Notes: a model not told the origin generated them from the sequence alone. A stretch of 7,803 bases of DNA from CAZLBC01 sp964557575 (GCA_964557575.1 CAZLBC010000151.1:1-7803); one strand, 5' to 3'; counted from the first letter of the stretch, positions 1 through 6,340 are shown. Numbers and translations: made by a program.

Positions 1-5
1 TTGTA

Positions 6-109
6 TAAAAACGCACGAGTCGGGCAGGGATAGAAAAAGGTACCTGACCCCTTTTCCTAAAAACGCACGAGTCGGGCAGGGATAGAAAAAGGTACCTGAC
101 CCCTTTTTC
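6..109. repeat. Two tandem copies of a 52-bp repeat with hairpin
   Basis: Bases 6-55 and 58-107 are identical over 50 nt, with a period of 52. Each unit starts TAAAAACGCACGAG and ends GGTACCTGACCCCTTTT. In the second copy, bases 84-92 (AGAAAAAGG) pair perfectly with 102-110 (CCTTTTTCT), giving a 9-bp stem with a 9-nt loop; the first copy can form most of the same stem. Read on the minus strand the core is AAAAGGGGTCAGGTACC. From memory, GGGGTCAG-type motifs recur in many bacterial genomes near REP-associated tyrosine (Y1) transposases, so a REP/MITE-like element is the best guess. No transposase gene is visible. The array may continue beyond the left edge. Confidence 0.85.
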
Positions 110-125
110 TCGACCCCTTTTTCTC
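98..125. repeat. 14-bp direct repeat (GACCCCTTTTTCTC x2)
   Basis: GACCCCTTTTTCTC occurs at 98-111 and again directly at 112-125. The first copy is also the end of the second 52-bp unit, so this looks like slippage or a secondary duplication of the same GACCCC-T-run core. It is followed by an AT-rich stretch (130-167) in which TTTTAT (141-146) could pair with ATAAAA (156-161). I see no gene in that stretch. Confidence 0.8.
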
Positions 126-170
126 GACGATTGTAAATTCTTTTATTGTATTAAGATAAAATAGTTCTGA

Positions 171-202
171 CCCCTTTTTTACTTGACCCCTTTTTTACTT
201 GA
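171..202. repeat. 16-bp direct repeat overlapping the 3' end of the DUF6807 gene
   Basis: CCCCTTTTTTACTTGA is present twice without a gap, at 171-186 and 187-202; a preceding TGA extends the resemblance to the other GACCCC cores at 46, 98 and 112. On the minus strand each unit reads TCAAGTAAAAAAGGGG. The copy nearer the gene carries the AAG lysine codon and the TAA stop codon of the upstream minus-strand gene, so repeat and coding sequence overlap. Confidence 0.85.
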
Positions 203-3200
203 TCGCGACGGTGTACATGGCCGCGGCCGCGCAGCCGCCGAGGGTCACCGTGCCGGCGTCGAACCGCTGTGCGTAGACCTTCAGCTTCAGGCCGTTGGCG
301 TCGGTTGCGATCGCCTCGCCGGTCGCCTTCCAGTCCTTCATCCAGCCGGGCGGGCCCGACCGCCCGTCGTAGCCGACGTAGACGGTCGCCGGCGCGGAGA
401 TGCGGAAGGACAGGAAAGCGTCGCCGCCGGCGTCCTTGTCGTCCATCGTCGTGACGATGTAGGTCGCGCCCCGCAGCGCGGCGGGGATGTCGGTAAAGGT
501 ATACTCCCGGTCGCTCGCCCACGTTGCGCCTTTTAGCAGGCCATTCTTGACGATCGTGCAGGTCCCGGACGACGTGACCTCCAGGCCGGACACCTGCGTC
601 TCCGTGAAGAGCTGTTTTTCCTCGTCACGCCGGGCCGCCTTCTTGCCCGCGGCGTACTGTTCGGGACCGGCGCCGTCCAGTTGCCCGAGCATCCGGGCGT
701 AGCCCCGCAGGGCGACGACGTTGTACTTCAGTTCCTTCGCCTCCCGGGCGATCGCCAGGAGCGTCTCGGCCGGCCCGGGGCCCGGCCAGCCGGCCAGGGC
801 CCGGATGGCGGCGTCGCGGACGGCCGCGTCGTCGCTGTCGCGGAGGACGGCGACCTTCTCCGCCGCCGGTTTCTCCCCGAGCTTCCCGAGTACCCGCACC
901 ACCGACGCGCGGGCCGCGCCCGCCGTCTCCGGCAGGGCCGCCAGGAAGGGCGCCGACCGCGCGCCGGGTTCGCGCGTCCGCTCGGCGATGATCACCGCCG
1001 CCCGCTCGGCCGCTTTCCGCGCGGCGTCGTCCAGGTCCGTCGCGAGCAGCGCGACCAGTTCCGGGAGCTGCGCGGCCGTGCCGCACTCCCGCAGGGCCCG
1101 CAGTGCCGCCCGGGCGACCGCCGCGTCGGCGGCCGCCGCCAGGAGGGCGGGGGCCAGCCCCGGGTCTCCGCGCGAGCCGGCGGCCGCCACGAGGGCGGGC
1201 TTGATGGACGTTTCGGCCGCGCCGATCGCCGCGGCGATTTTTTCGGTCACGCCCTCCCCCTTGAGCTTCGCCAGTGCGCCGGCGGCCGCGTCGCGGGTCT
1301 TCTCGTCGCCGAGGGCGGCGACCAGCGTGTCCACGGCGCCGGCGTCCCCGAGGGTCCCCAGGGCCGCGAGGGCCGCGCATGCCACCGCCGGTTCGTCGCT
1401 CCCGGCGGCTTTCGTGACCGCCGGCAGGGCCTCCCGGCAGCCGCCGGACTCCAGTGCCCCGATGACGGCGGCCGCCGCGGCCGGCGCCAGGTCGGGCAGG
1501 ACGGCGGTGACCGCGGTGACCGCCGCGTCCCTGAGCCGCGGGACCATGCGTATCGCCTCCGCCCGGCGGGCCGGGTCGTCGCCTTCCAGGGCGGCGACCA
1601 CGAATTCCTTCGCGAATTCAGGCGAGCAGAGGGCCAGCCCCCGGGCCGCCGCGGCGCTCGCGACGGGCAGGTCGTCGGCGGACCGGACCGTCTCGTAGAG
1701 TTTCTTCGCGCGGTCGGTGTCGCCGGCCGCCAGCAACCGCTCGGCGCAGGCGAGGATCGCGTCGGCGACCGCCGCCTTCCGCTTCGCCCCGGCGGCGGTA
1801 AAGGCCTGCGCGAGCGCGTCGGCCGCCGCCGCGGTGCCGATCCGGCCGAGGGCGTGGATCGCGGCCGCGCCGGCGGGCGTGTCCTCCCCGGCCGGCTTCG
1901 CCAGCGGCGCGACGGCCTTCTCGTCGCGGCGGAGGGCGATCGCGCTTATGACCTGCACCAGCTTCCCGCCCTCCACGTCGTCCAGCGCGCCGCGCAGGGC
2001 CGCGGCGGCCGCTGCCGACGGGTTGGCTTTCAGGGCGATCAGCGCGGCGTGGGCGAGTGTCTCGTCGTCGAGGAGTTTCGCCAGCGGGTCGGCGGACGCG
2101 TCCGATCCGACCCGGGCCAGCATCCGGCAGGCGAAGAGTTTCCCCCGGTACGTCGCGTCTTTGGCGGCGAGGATCGCCAGGAGCCGCTTCTCGATCGCCG
2201 GGTAGTCGGCTTCGGCGGCGGCGCGGATGTAGTCCCGGACCGCCGACAGGGGCTTGCGGCTTTCGCCGAACCCGCACGTTTTGGCGGCGGCGAAGCGGTC
2301 CGCGGGCGGGTCGGGCGCGGCGGTGCTCGCGGCGGTCTTTTCGGACGCGGGCGCGGGGGCATCGGCCACGTATGCCGCGTACCGCTCGGCAACCCGGCCG
2401 GTCTTCGCCGAGCCGGCGTGCACGAAGACCCCCACCCGCTGGGTCAGCGTCGCGCCCTTCTTGAGGGTGAACTTCTTGCCGCTGCGCTCGTCGGGGCGGC
2501 GGGGGCCGAAGGTCCCGTACTCCCGCGTCAGCCAGCGGTGGTCGGCGCCGTCGGGGTACTGGAAGACCGCCACGCCCTCGGTCACGCCGTCGACGGTGTT
2601 GGCGTAGTCGATCCACCGGGCGACCTTCATGTTGGTCGCCTTCTGCCCGGTCGCCCCGCGGTCGCTGGTGATCGTCCCGCCGTGCGCGCCGTTGAACCGG
2701 TCGTTTATCCGCAGGTAGGGCCAGGCGTAGTGGACCGCGTCGCTGACGAAGTGGACGTCGCCGTGGGCGGCCGTCAGCGTGAAGGTGATATCGAGGAAGT
2801 ACTGCCCCTTCTCCATCGCCGCGATCCGCACCACCCGGCGCTCGTCGAGCAGGGGCGTCTCGTTGGTCTCCCAGACGAGCGTCGACTCCACGGTCCCGCG
2901 GTCGCCGGCCGCCGCGAGCGTCTCGAACCCCGTGTGGCGCACGTGGTCGCGGTAGGGCGGATCGCTGCGGTCTTTGCCGCTGTACAGGGCGTTGTAGAGG
3001 CTGACCTTCCGCCCGCCGTCGCGCTGCACCGTGTCGGCGAACCAGAACGCGCGGTGGTGGGGGTAGGGCTTTGTCTTCTGGACCAGCATGTTCTTCCCGG
3101 AGGGGCTGTTGAAGGGCCAGTAGTGCGGCAGGTCCAGCGACGCGGCGTATTGATAGACGAAGGCCTCGCGGCCGTCGATCATCACCGCCAGCCGGCCCTT

Positions 3201-3293
3201 TTCGTCGTCCCGGTCGAAGCGTATGCGGTCGGCGCCGGCCGCGCCGCACGCCAGGATCGCCGTCGTCACCGCGCAGAGGTACTTGTTCAGCAT
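195..3293 (-). CDS. Secreted DUF6807 (PmoA-like) / HEAT-repeat / C-terminal beta-domain protein
   Basis: This encodes 1032 residues. An AGGAG at 3303-3307, 9 nt before the ATG, supports the start. Residues 1-21 look like a Sec signal peptide with an AGA cleavage site before D22; C16 gives only a poor lipobox. Residues about 22-310 match DUF6807, with PHHRAFWFAD at 78-87, VHYAWPYLRINDR at 187-199 and a closing VGVFVHAG segment at 287-294. A low-complexity Ala/Pro linker (311-335) leads to Ala-rich HEAT-like helices at about 340-890, ending in the ALRGYARMLG signature at 861-870. Residues about 893-1032 form a beta-rich domain with VYVGYDGR (79-86 of that domain) and a PGWMKDW motif, of a type I associate with carbohydrate-active exported proteins. 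Biochemical function is unknown; DUF6807 proteins often lie near GFO/IDH/MocA oxidoreductases, as here, so a periplasmic sugar-related role is inferred. The stop codon lies in a repeat. Despite the PmoA-like family label there is no sign of methane oxidation. Confidence 0.9.
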   Translation of the reverse strand: MLNKYLCAVTTAILACGAAGADRIRFDRDDEKGRLAVMIDGREAFVYQYAASLDLPHYWPFNSPSGKNMLVQKTKPYPHHRAFWFADTVQRDGGRKVSLYNALYSGKDRSDPPYRDHVRHTGFETLAAAGDRGTVESTLVWETNETPLLDERRVVRIAAMEKGQYFLDITFTLTAAHGDVHFVSDAVHYAWPYLRINDRFNGAHGGTITSDRGATGQKATNMKVARWIDYANTVDGVTEGVAVFQYPDGADHRWLTREYGTFGPRRPDERSGKKFTLKKGATLTQRVGVFVHAGSAKTGRVAERYAAYVADAPAPASEKTAASTAAPDPPADRFAAAKTCGFGESRKPLSAVRDYIRAAAEADYPAIEKRLLAILAAKDATYRGKLFACRMLARVGSDASADPLAKLLDDETLAHAALIALKANPSAAAAAALRGALDDVEGGKLVQVISAIALRRDEKAVAPLAKPAGEDTPAGAAAIHALGRIGTAAAADALAQAFTAAGAKRKAAVADAILACAERLLAAGDTDRAKKLYETVRSADDLPVASAAAARGLALCSPEFAKEFVVAALEGDDPARRAEAIRMVPRLRDAAVTAVTAVLPDLAPAAAAAVIGALESGGCREALPAVTKAAGSDEPAVACAALAALGTLGDAGAVDTLVAALGDEKTRDAAAGALAKLKGEGVTEKIAAAIGAAETSIKPALVAAAGSRGDPGLAPALLAAAADAAVARAALRALRECGTAAQLPELVALLATDLDDAARKAAERAAVIIAERTREPGARSAPFLAALPETAGAARASVVRVLGKLGEKPAAEKVAVLRDSDDAAVRDAAIRALAGWPGPGPAETLLAIAREAKELKYNVVALRGYARMLGQLDGAGPEQYAAGKKAARRDEEKQLFTETQVSGLEVTSSGTCTIVKNGLLKGATWASDREYTFTDIPAALRGATYIVTTMDDKDAGGDAFLSFRISAPATVYVGYDGRSGPPGWMKDWKATGEAIATDANGLKLKVYAQRFDAGTVTLGGCAAAAMYTVAIK

Positions 3294-3302
3294 GGTCTAT
3301 CG

Positions 3303-3309
3303 CTCCTTT
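3303..3309 (-). promoter_or_regulatory. Ribosome binding site of the DUF6807 gene
   Basis: The minus strand reads AAAGGAG, then 9 nt, then ATG (3293-3291). It is a strong Shine-Dalgarno match and sets the start directly in front of the signal peptide. Confidence 0.8.
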
Positions 3310-3317
3310 GTGTCAAC

Positions 3318-3485
3318 TGACCGTTCACGGATACACCGGAAACGGAGATAATAAAACGAGATTACGTTGATCAGTACGCCGCGACAAAACCCGGGACGGT
3401 CAACGCGTGACGTCCCCCGTTTTTGCCGCTCGCATACACTTGTTCCATGGTTCATTCCTGCTGTCGACTTTTCCGTGAACGGTCA
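3318..3485. repeat. Perfect 14-bp inverted repeat bounding the intergenic region
   Basis: TGACCGTTCACGGA at 3318-3331 is the exact reverse complement of TCCGTGAACGGTCA at 3472-3485, with 140 nt between. Each arm also contains a small dyad (CCGT-TC-ACGG). One arm lies about 25 nt before the DUF6807 start codon and the other 5 nt beyond the oxidoreductase stop codon. It could be the terminal repeats of a small non-autonomous element of 168 bp, or two binding sites for one regulator. I see no flanking target-site duplication, so neither reading is established. Confidence 0.7.
3386..3424. terminator. Bidirectional intrinsic terminator between oxidoreductase and DUF6807 gene
   Basis: GGGAC (3393-3397) pairs with GTCCC (3412-3416), and GTCA (3399-3402) with TGAC (3408-3411), around an ACGCG loop with one bulged G. 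Outside a CC/CC mismatch, AAAAC (3386-3390) pairs with GTTTT (3419-3423). T-runs lie on both sides, five on the plus strand and four on the minus strand. On the minus strand it sits about 70 nt after the oxidoreductase stop codon and would separate that transcript from the DUF6807 gene, implying a separate promoter for the latter. Confidence 0.7.
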
Positions 3486-3490
3486 CCTTC

Positions 3491-4783
3491 TCAGATTCTC
3501 CACGGCGCCCGCATCGCGCGGCTCACCATCCCGTCGGCCTCGGCGTCGTCGGGGAACCGCTCGGTCTTCGGGTCCCAGCGGAGCTTCTTGCCGGTCCGCA
3601 TGGCGATGTCGCCGAGCAGGCAGGCGGTGCAGGACCGGTGGCCGTTCTCCACCGGCGCCACGGGCTGCTTGCGCGACTTCATGCACGCGATCCAGTTGCC
3701 CTTGTGGCTCCTGCTTTCGTAGAGGTGTATCTCGTCGGGGCCGATCTTCTCCCGCAGCAGGGACTTCGGCTCGGCGTCGATCTTGCCCCGCCGGACGTAC
3801 ACCCAGCCGTCGGTGCCCGCGAACCGCACGCCGTTGGGGTGCTTCGAGGAGCAGTTGACGGGGATGCCGCCGGGGTAGACGTAGTCGATGGTGAACTGTC
3901 CGTGGACGTCCCAGAGGCCGTCGGCGGGGAACTTCCCGGTCCCCTCGATCTGCACCGGGCCGCCGTGCTCCATGCCCATGCCCCAGTGGGCGATGTCCAT
4001 GTGGTGGGCGCCCCAGCCGGTGATCATACCGGCCCCGTAGTCCCTGACCCGCAGCCACCCCGGCCGGCCGTAGCCCTTCTGGGGGTGGACCCGCCTCTCG
4101 GTGTACGGCACCGCCGGCGCCGGGCCCAGCCAGAAGTCGTAGTCGAGGGTGTCGGGCACCGGCATCACCGGCTGGACCCCGCAGCCCGGGTCGGTCCCCA
4201 GCCCGACCGTCACCGACTGCAGCGTCCCGATCCGCTCGTTGCGGGCCAGCTCGCAGGCGAACCGGAACCGGCTGTCGCTCCGCTGCTGGCTGCCGACCTG
4301 CAGTATCCGGCCGTACCGGCGGACGGTGTCGCTGAGGACCCGCCCCTCCTCGATCGAGAAGGTCAGCGGCTTCTGCAGGAAGATGTCCTTGCCGGCCTCC
4401 GCGGCCGCGATCGCCGGGATCGCGTGCCAGTGGTCGGGCGTGGCGATCATCACCGCGTCGATCTTCTCGTCGGCCACGACCTCCCGGTAGTCGCCGGTGG
4501 CGGCGCAGTCCTCGTTCTTGTACCGCCGGTTGACTCTCTGCCGGGCGTTATCGGCGCGCCGGGAATCGACGTCGCAGACGGTCGTCACCCGGACCTCTTT
4601 GAACCCCAGAATCGAGCGCATGTCGCCGGTGCCCATGCGGCCGACGCCGATGCAGCCGATCGTGATGGTCTGGGAGGGCGGCTGCTTGCCCAGGACGCGG
4701 GCGGGAACGACGGCGGGGGCCGCGGCGGCGAGGGCGGTATCGCGAAGAAAGCGGCGGCGCCGGAGGCGGGCATCGGTGTTCAT
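3491..4783 (-). CDS. Tat-exported GFO/IDH/MocA family oxidoreductase
   Basis: This encodes 430 residues, predicted to be an NAD(P)-dependent oxidoreductase acting on a sugar or polyol. The ATG at 4783-4781 is preceded by AAGGAG with a 7-nt spacer; an in-frame ATG 45 nt further upstream has no such site. Residues 8-13 (RRRRFL) followed by an Ala-rich hydrophobic stretch are a twin-arginine signal, so the enzyme is expected to be exported folded with its cofactor. The Rossmann motif GVGRMG is at 46-51, and the dinucleotide domain covers about 39-160. The usual EKP motif appears as QKP (137-139), a variant I know from exported homologues, with K138 the expected catalytic lysine. GWGAHHMDIAHW (257-268) gives the conserved histidine region of the C-terminal domain. 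The C-terminal part (about 360-430) matches the usual ending of planctomycetal-type homologues. Substrate is not predictable. The DUF6807 gene follows on the same strand after a terminator. Confidence 0.93.
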   Translation of the reverse strand: MNTDARLRRRRFLRDTALAAAAPAVVPARVLGKQPPSQTITIGCIGVGRMGTGDMRSILGFKEVRVTTVCDVDSRRADNARQRVNRRYKNEDCAATGDYREVVADEKIDAVMIATPDHWHAIPAIAAAEAGKDIFLQKPLTFSIEEGRVLSDTVRRYGRILQVGSQQRSDSRFRFACELARNERIGTLQSVTVGLGTDPGCGVQPVMPVPDTLDYDFWLGPAPAVPYTERRVHPQKGYGRPGWLRVRDYGAGMITGWGAHHMDIAHWGMGMEHGGPVQIEGTGKFPADGLWDVHGQFTIDYVYPGGIPVNCSSKHPNGVRFAGTDGWVYVRRGKIDAEPKSLLREKIGPDEIHLYESRSHKGNWIACMKSRKQPVAPVENGHRSCTACLLGDIAMRTGKKLRWDPKTERFPDDAEADGMVSRAMRAPWRI

Positions 4784-4790
4784 GGCGGTT

Positions 4791-4796
4791 CTCCTT
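4791..4796 (-). promoter_or_regulatory. Ribosome binding site deciding the oxidoreductase start
   Basis: AAGGAG on the minus strand lies 7 nt before the ATG at 4783-4781. It favours this start over the in-frame ATG at 4828-4826 and places the twin-arginine motif at residues 8-13, the normal distance from the N terminus. Confidence 0.85.
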
Positions 4797-4832
4797 GTTC
4801 GGCGGGGAGCGGCGTGCATTGTTATCATTAAT

Positions 4833-4862
4833 ACTATATTACGATACGACCGGGAGAGGCAA
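4833..4862 (-). promoter_or_regulatory. Candidate promoter of the oxidoreductase gene
   Basis: On the minus strand, TTGCCT (4862-4857) is followed after 18 nt by TATAGT (4838-4833), four and five matches to the sigma-70 consensus. Transcription would start near 4826 and leave a leader of about 40 nt containing the ribosome binding site. The surrounding bases are notably AT-rich against the GC-rich genes. The sigma-factor preferences of this organism are unknown. Confidence 0.35.
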
Positions 4863-4893
4863 TCGACGATTCAGCCTTTTTCGCGTTGTTTTT

Positions 4894-4921
4894 CGGCAAA
4901 TCGCCCGACATGCCGTTTTTT
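4894..4921 (+). terminator. Intrinsic terminator-like hairpin, plus-strand orientation
   Basis: CGGCA (4894-4898) pairs with TGCCG (4911-4915), with TC/GA (4901-4902 with 4907-4908) able to pair inside, followed by six T at 4916-4921. On the plus strand this is a good intrinsic terminator shape. The minus strand has A-runs on both sides and no U-tract, so it does not obviously end the abiE transcript that comes from the right. No plus-strand gene lies to its left. Confidence 0.45.
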
Positions 4922-4934
4922 ATTGTTGCACTTT

Positions 4935-5705
4935 TTATCCGCGAGAGGCCGGGCGCATTTCATCCGACGCGCCGGCTGCCTCGTCGAGATCGTCGCACAA
5001 CCCCAGGAGGTGCGTCTTCAGCTTGAGGTCGAGCCCGGCCAGTTCGGCCGGCGGCAGGTAATCCGCTATTTCCTGCACGTCGCCGGGTGCCAGGGCGGAC
5101 AGGCGGTCCCGCAGCCTGTCGACGAGCTGCCGAACGGTCATCTGCCGGGGGTTTTTGTTTTTTCGGGTGGACCGCACCTTGTTCAGGCGCGCGTCGAGCG
5201 TCTCCGCATCGGGCATCACCTGCAGCCTGCTGTAGTAGAAATACAGGTCGTACAGGTCGCGCATGAGCAGCCGCTCGTTCCACGCGGCGAGCTTGTGTGC
5301 CATGCCCACGCTGAAGTCCATCACCGCCGCCACCCGGGGCAGCAGCCCGTACTGCCGCGCGAGTTCCGCGGTGGAGATCCCCGTCGCCGGGCACGCGGTG
5401 GCCACGTTGATTTCGAGCTGTGTCGCAAGCTCGCCGTAACGAACGCGCACCCGCAGGCAGGTTGAATGCAGTCCGTACTCGTATTCGAGGCCGTCGACCT
5501 CGTCGAGGACGGCACACATCCCGGGAACGATATCCTTTTTCGACGTGTAGGGAATAAACATATAGTCGATATCATTGGTCATGCGGGGGCAGTTCAGCAG
5601 GCGAAGCCCCATGCCGCCCTTCAGGATCGCCGATTCCGGAAATTTCTCTGAAAAGAGGTTGATCAGGAACACCATCAAACCTTCTTGCGTCGTGATCTCA
5701 TCCAT
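4935..5705 (-). CDS. abiEii: AbiEii-type nucleotidyltransferase toxin
   Basis: This encodes 256 residues of the AbiEii/AbiGii nucleotidyltransferase family, the toxin of type IV toxin-antitoxin (abortive infection) systems. Family members are thought to transfer nucleotides to cellular RNA targets; the substrate here cannot be read from sequence. Motifs: LKGGMGLRLL at 28-37 (nucleotide-binding K29-G30-G31), TNDIDYMF at 43-50 (metal-binding D45 and D47), LEIN at 97-100 (candidate third acidic residue E98), and MAHKLAAWNERLLMRDLYDL at 135-154 (K138, R149-D150, D153). All look intact, so the toxin is probably active. The ATG at 5705-5703 overlaps the abiEi stop by 8 nt (ATGGATGA) and has AAAGG 6 nt upstream, which I prefer to a TTG 27 nt further upstream. 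The overlap implies translational coupling. The basic segment RKNKN (181-185) may contact nucleic acid. GC content is lower than in the flanking genes. Confidence 0.9.
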   Translation of the reverse strand: MDEITTQEGLMVFLINLFSEKFPESAILKGGMGLRLLNCPRMTNDIDYMFIPYTSKKDIVPGMCAVLDEVDGLEYEYGLHSTCLRVRVRYGELATQLEINVATACPATGISTAELARQYGLLPRVAAVMDFSVGMAHKLAAWNERLLMRDLYDLYFYYSRLQVMPDAETLDARLNKVRSTRKNKNPRQMTVRQLVDRLRDRLSALAPGDVQEIADYLPPAELAGLDLKLKTHLLGLCDDLDEAAGASDEMRPASRG

Positions 5706-6297
5706 GAATGACCTTTCGTGCGAATGCGACAAACAGCCGGTTCCGGTACCGTTTCAAAAACCGGTCGATTTTCCGTCGGTCCAGTTGTTCATAGTCAATG
5801 TCGTCGTAGATGTCAAAGCTGAACGTCTTGCCCTGCTTGTAGAAGTAGAGGGTATCGAGGACGGCCTTCTCCGGCAGGGCGCGATTGATGCCGTTCTCGC
5901 GCCGATAGCCGAAGTAGAGGGAATCGGTGATCCGCAGGTGTTCGATGCACAGTTCATCGTTTGCGTAGGTCCGGGAGGGGCCGGTCTTGACGGCCGTTAT
6001 CCGTCGGGCGGGCACGGACCCGATCAGCAGTTCACCGGCCAGGATCGTTCCGAAGCTGATATATGAATCCGGGCAGATCCGCTGGCTCAGGGCCGCGGCG
6101 TCGAACCCGGGGGTGACGTAGAACCCCCGGGCGAACCGGGAAATAATTCCCGCTTCCTGCAGGCGCCGCAGCGCCCGATAGAGCGCATACTTGTTTGCCG
6201 GCCCGAGGAGGTTCCGCAGGTCGCTGAGCGAGAAGACACCGCGCATGTCCCCGGCGACCCGGTGTATGGTTTCCGCACTCGTGAGCAGGTTATTCAT
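5698..6297 (-). CDS. abiEi: AbiEi-type antitoxin / transcriptional repressor
   Basis: This encodes 199 residues. It is the antitoxin and probable autorepressor of the downstream toxin gene; in characterised AbiE systems the antitoxin represses its own promoter through inverted repeats rather than binding the toxin. Residues about 8-62 form a winged helix: VFSLSDLRNLLG (21-32), a recognition-helix segment NKYALYRALRRLQEAG (35-50) and wing IISRFARGFYV (51-61). The C-terminal domain (about 75-199) carries SFGTILAGELLIGSVP (81-96) and the family-typical ALPEKAVLDTLYFY (140-153). The ATG at 6297-6295 has AGGAA 5 nt upstream and follows the candidate operator. In-frame ATG and TTG codons 30 and 39 nt upstream lie inside that operator and lack a ribosome binding site. 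The last eight bases overlap abiEii. The C-terminal RYRNRLFVAFARKV (183-196) is strongly basic. Confidence 0.88.
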   Translation of the reverse strand: MNNLLTSAETIHRVAGDMRGVFSLSDLRNLLGPANKYALYRALRRLQEAGIISRFARGFYVTPGFDAAALSQRICPDSYISFGTILAGELLIGSVPARRITAVKTGPSRTYANDELCIEHLRITDSLYFGYRRENGINRALPEKAVLDTLYFYKQGKTFSFDIYDDIDYEQLDRRKIDRFLKRYRNRLFVAFARKVIHG

Positions 6298-6302
6298 GCC
6301 CG

Positions 6303-6307
6303 TTCCT
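6303..6307 (-). promoter_or_regulatory. Ribosome binding site deciding the abiEi start
   Basis: AGGAA on the minus strand lies 5 nt before the ATG at 6297-6295. It selects this start over two in-frame upstream codons at 6327 (ATG) and 6336 (TTG), which have no purine-rich sequence in front of them. Confidence 0.65.
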
Positions 6308-6321
6308 GAAATAACAGTAAT

Positions 6322-6336
6322 TTGCATTTTATGCAA
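6322..6336. promoter_or_regulatory. Perfect dyad TTGCAT-TTT-ATGCAA, candidate AbiEi operator
   Basis: Six-base arms TTGCAT (6322-6327) and ATGCAA (6331-6336) are perfect inverted repeats around TTT. The site lies 24 nt before the abiEi start codon and just downstream of the candidate -10 element, where a bound repressor would block initiation. AbiEi proteins are known to autorepress at inverted repeats; assignment of this dyad to AbiEi is inference from position. Confidence 0.5.
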
Positions 6337-6340
6337 CTAT

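Noticed and set aside
1..202. CRISPR array
   Set aside because: The repeats have different units (52, 14, 16 bp), no uniform unique spacers of about 30-40 nt, and no cas gene nearby.
1618..3249. A 543-codon minus-strand frame inside the DUF6807 gene
   Set aside because: It is the alternative frame of the same GC-rich DNA, dominated by Arg and Pro, with no domain.
195..3293. Particulate methane monooxygenase subunit, suggested by the PmoA-like family name
   Set aside because: The protein is exported, fused to HEAT repeats, lacks the membrane helices of true PmoA, and no pmoB or pmoC is nearby.
3311..3316. Perfect TTGACA on the minus strand before the DUF6807 gene
   Set aside because: It lies right next to the ribosome binding site, and a -10 at normal spacing would fall inside the coding sequence, where none is seen.
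681..3320. An 879-codon open frame on the plus strand opposite the DUF6807 gene
   Set aside because: Its product is a Gly/Arg/Val-rich low-complexity string without recognisable domains, as expected opposite a GC-rich gene. The minus-strand frame has a signal peptide, domains and a ribosome binding site.
4784..4828. A longer oxidoreductase beginning at the ATG at 4828
   Set aside because: There is no ribosome binding site, the codon falls at the predicted transcription start, and it would move the twin-arginine motif unusually far from the N terminus.
3638..4831. A 397-codon plus-strand open frame opposite the oxidoreductase
   Set aside because: No motif is recognisable, and the minus-strand product matches a well-known family from end to end.
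5706..5732. TTG start giving abiEii nine more residues
   Set aside because: The ATG at 5705 has AAAGG at good spacing and a typical short overlap with abiEi; the TTG has no such signal.
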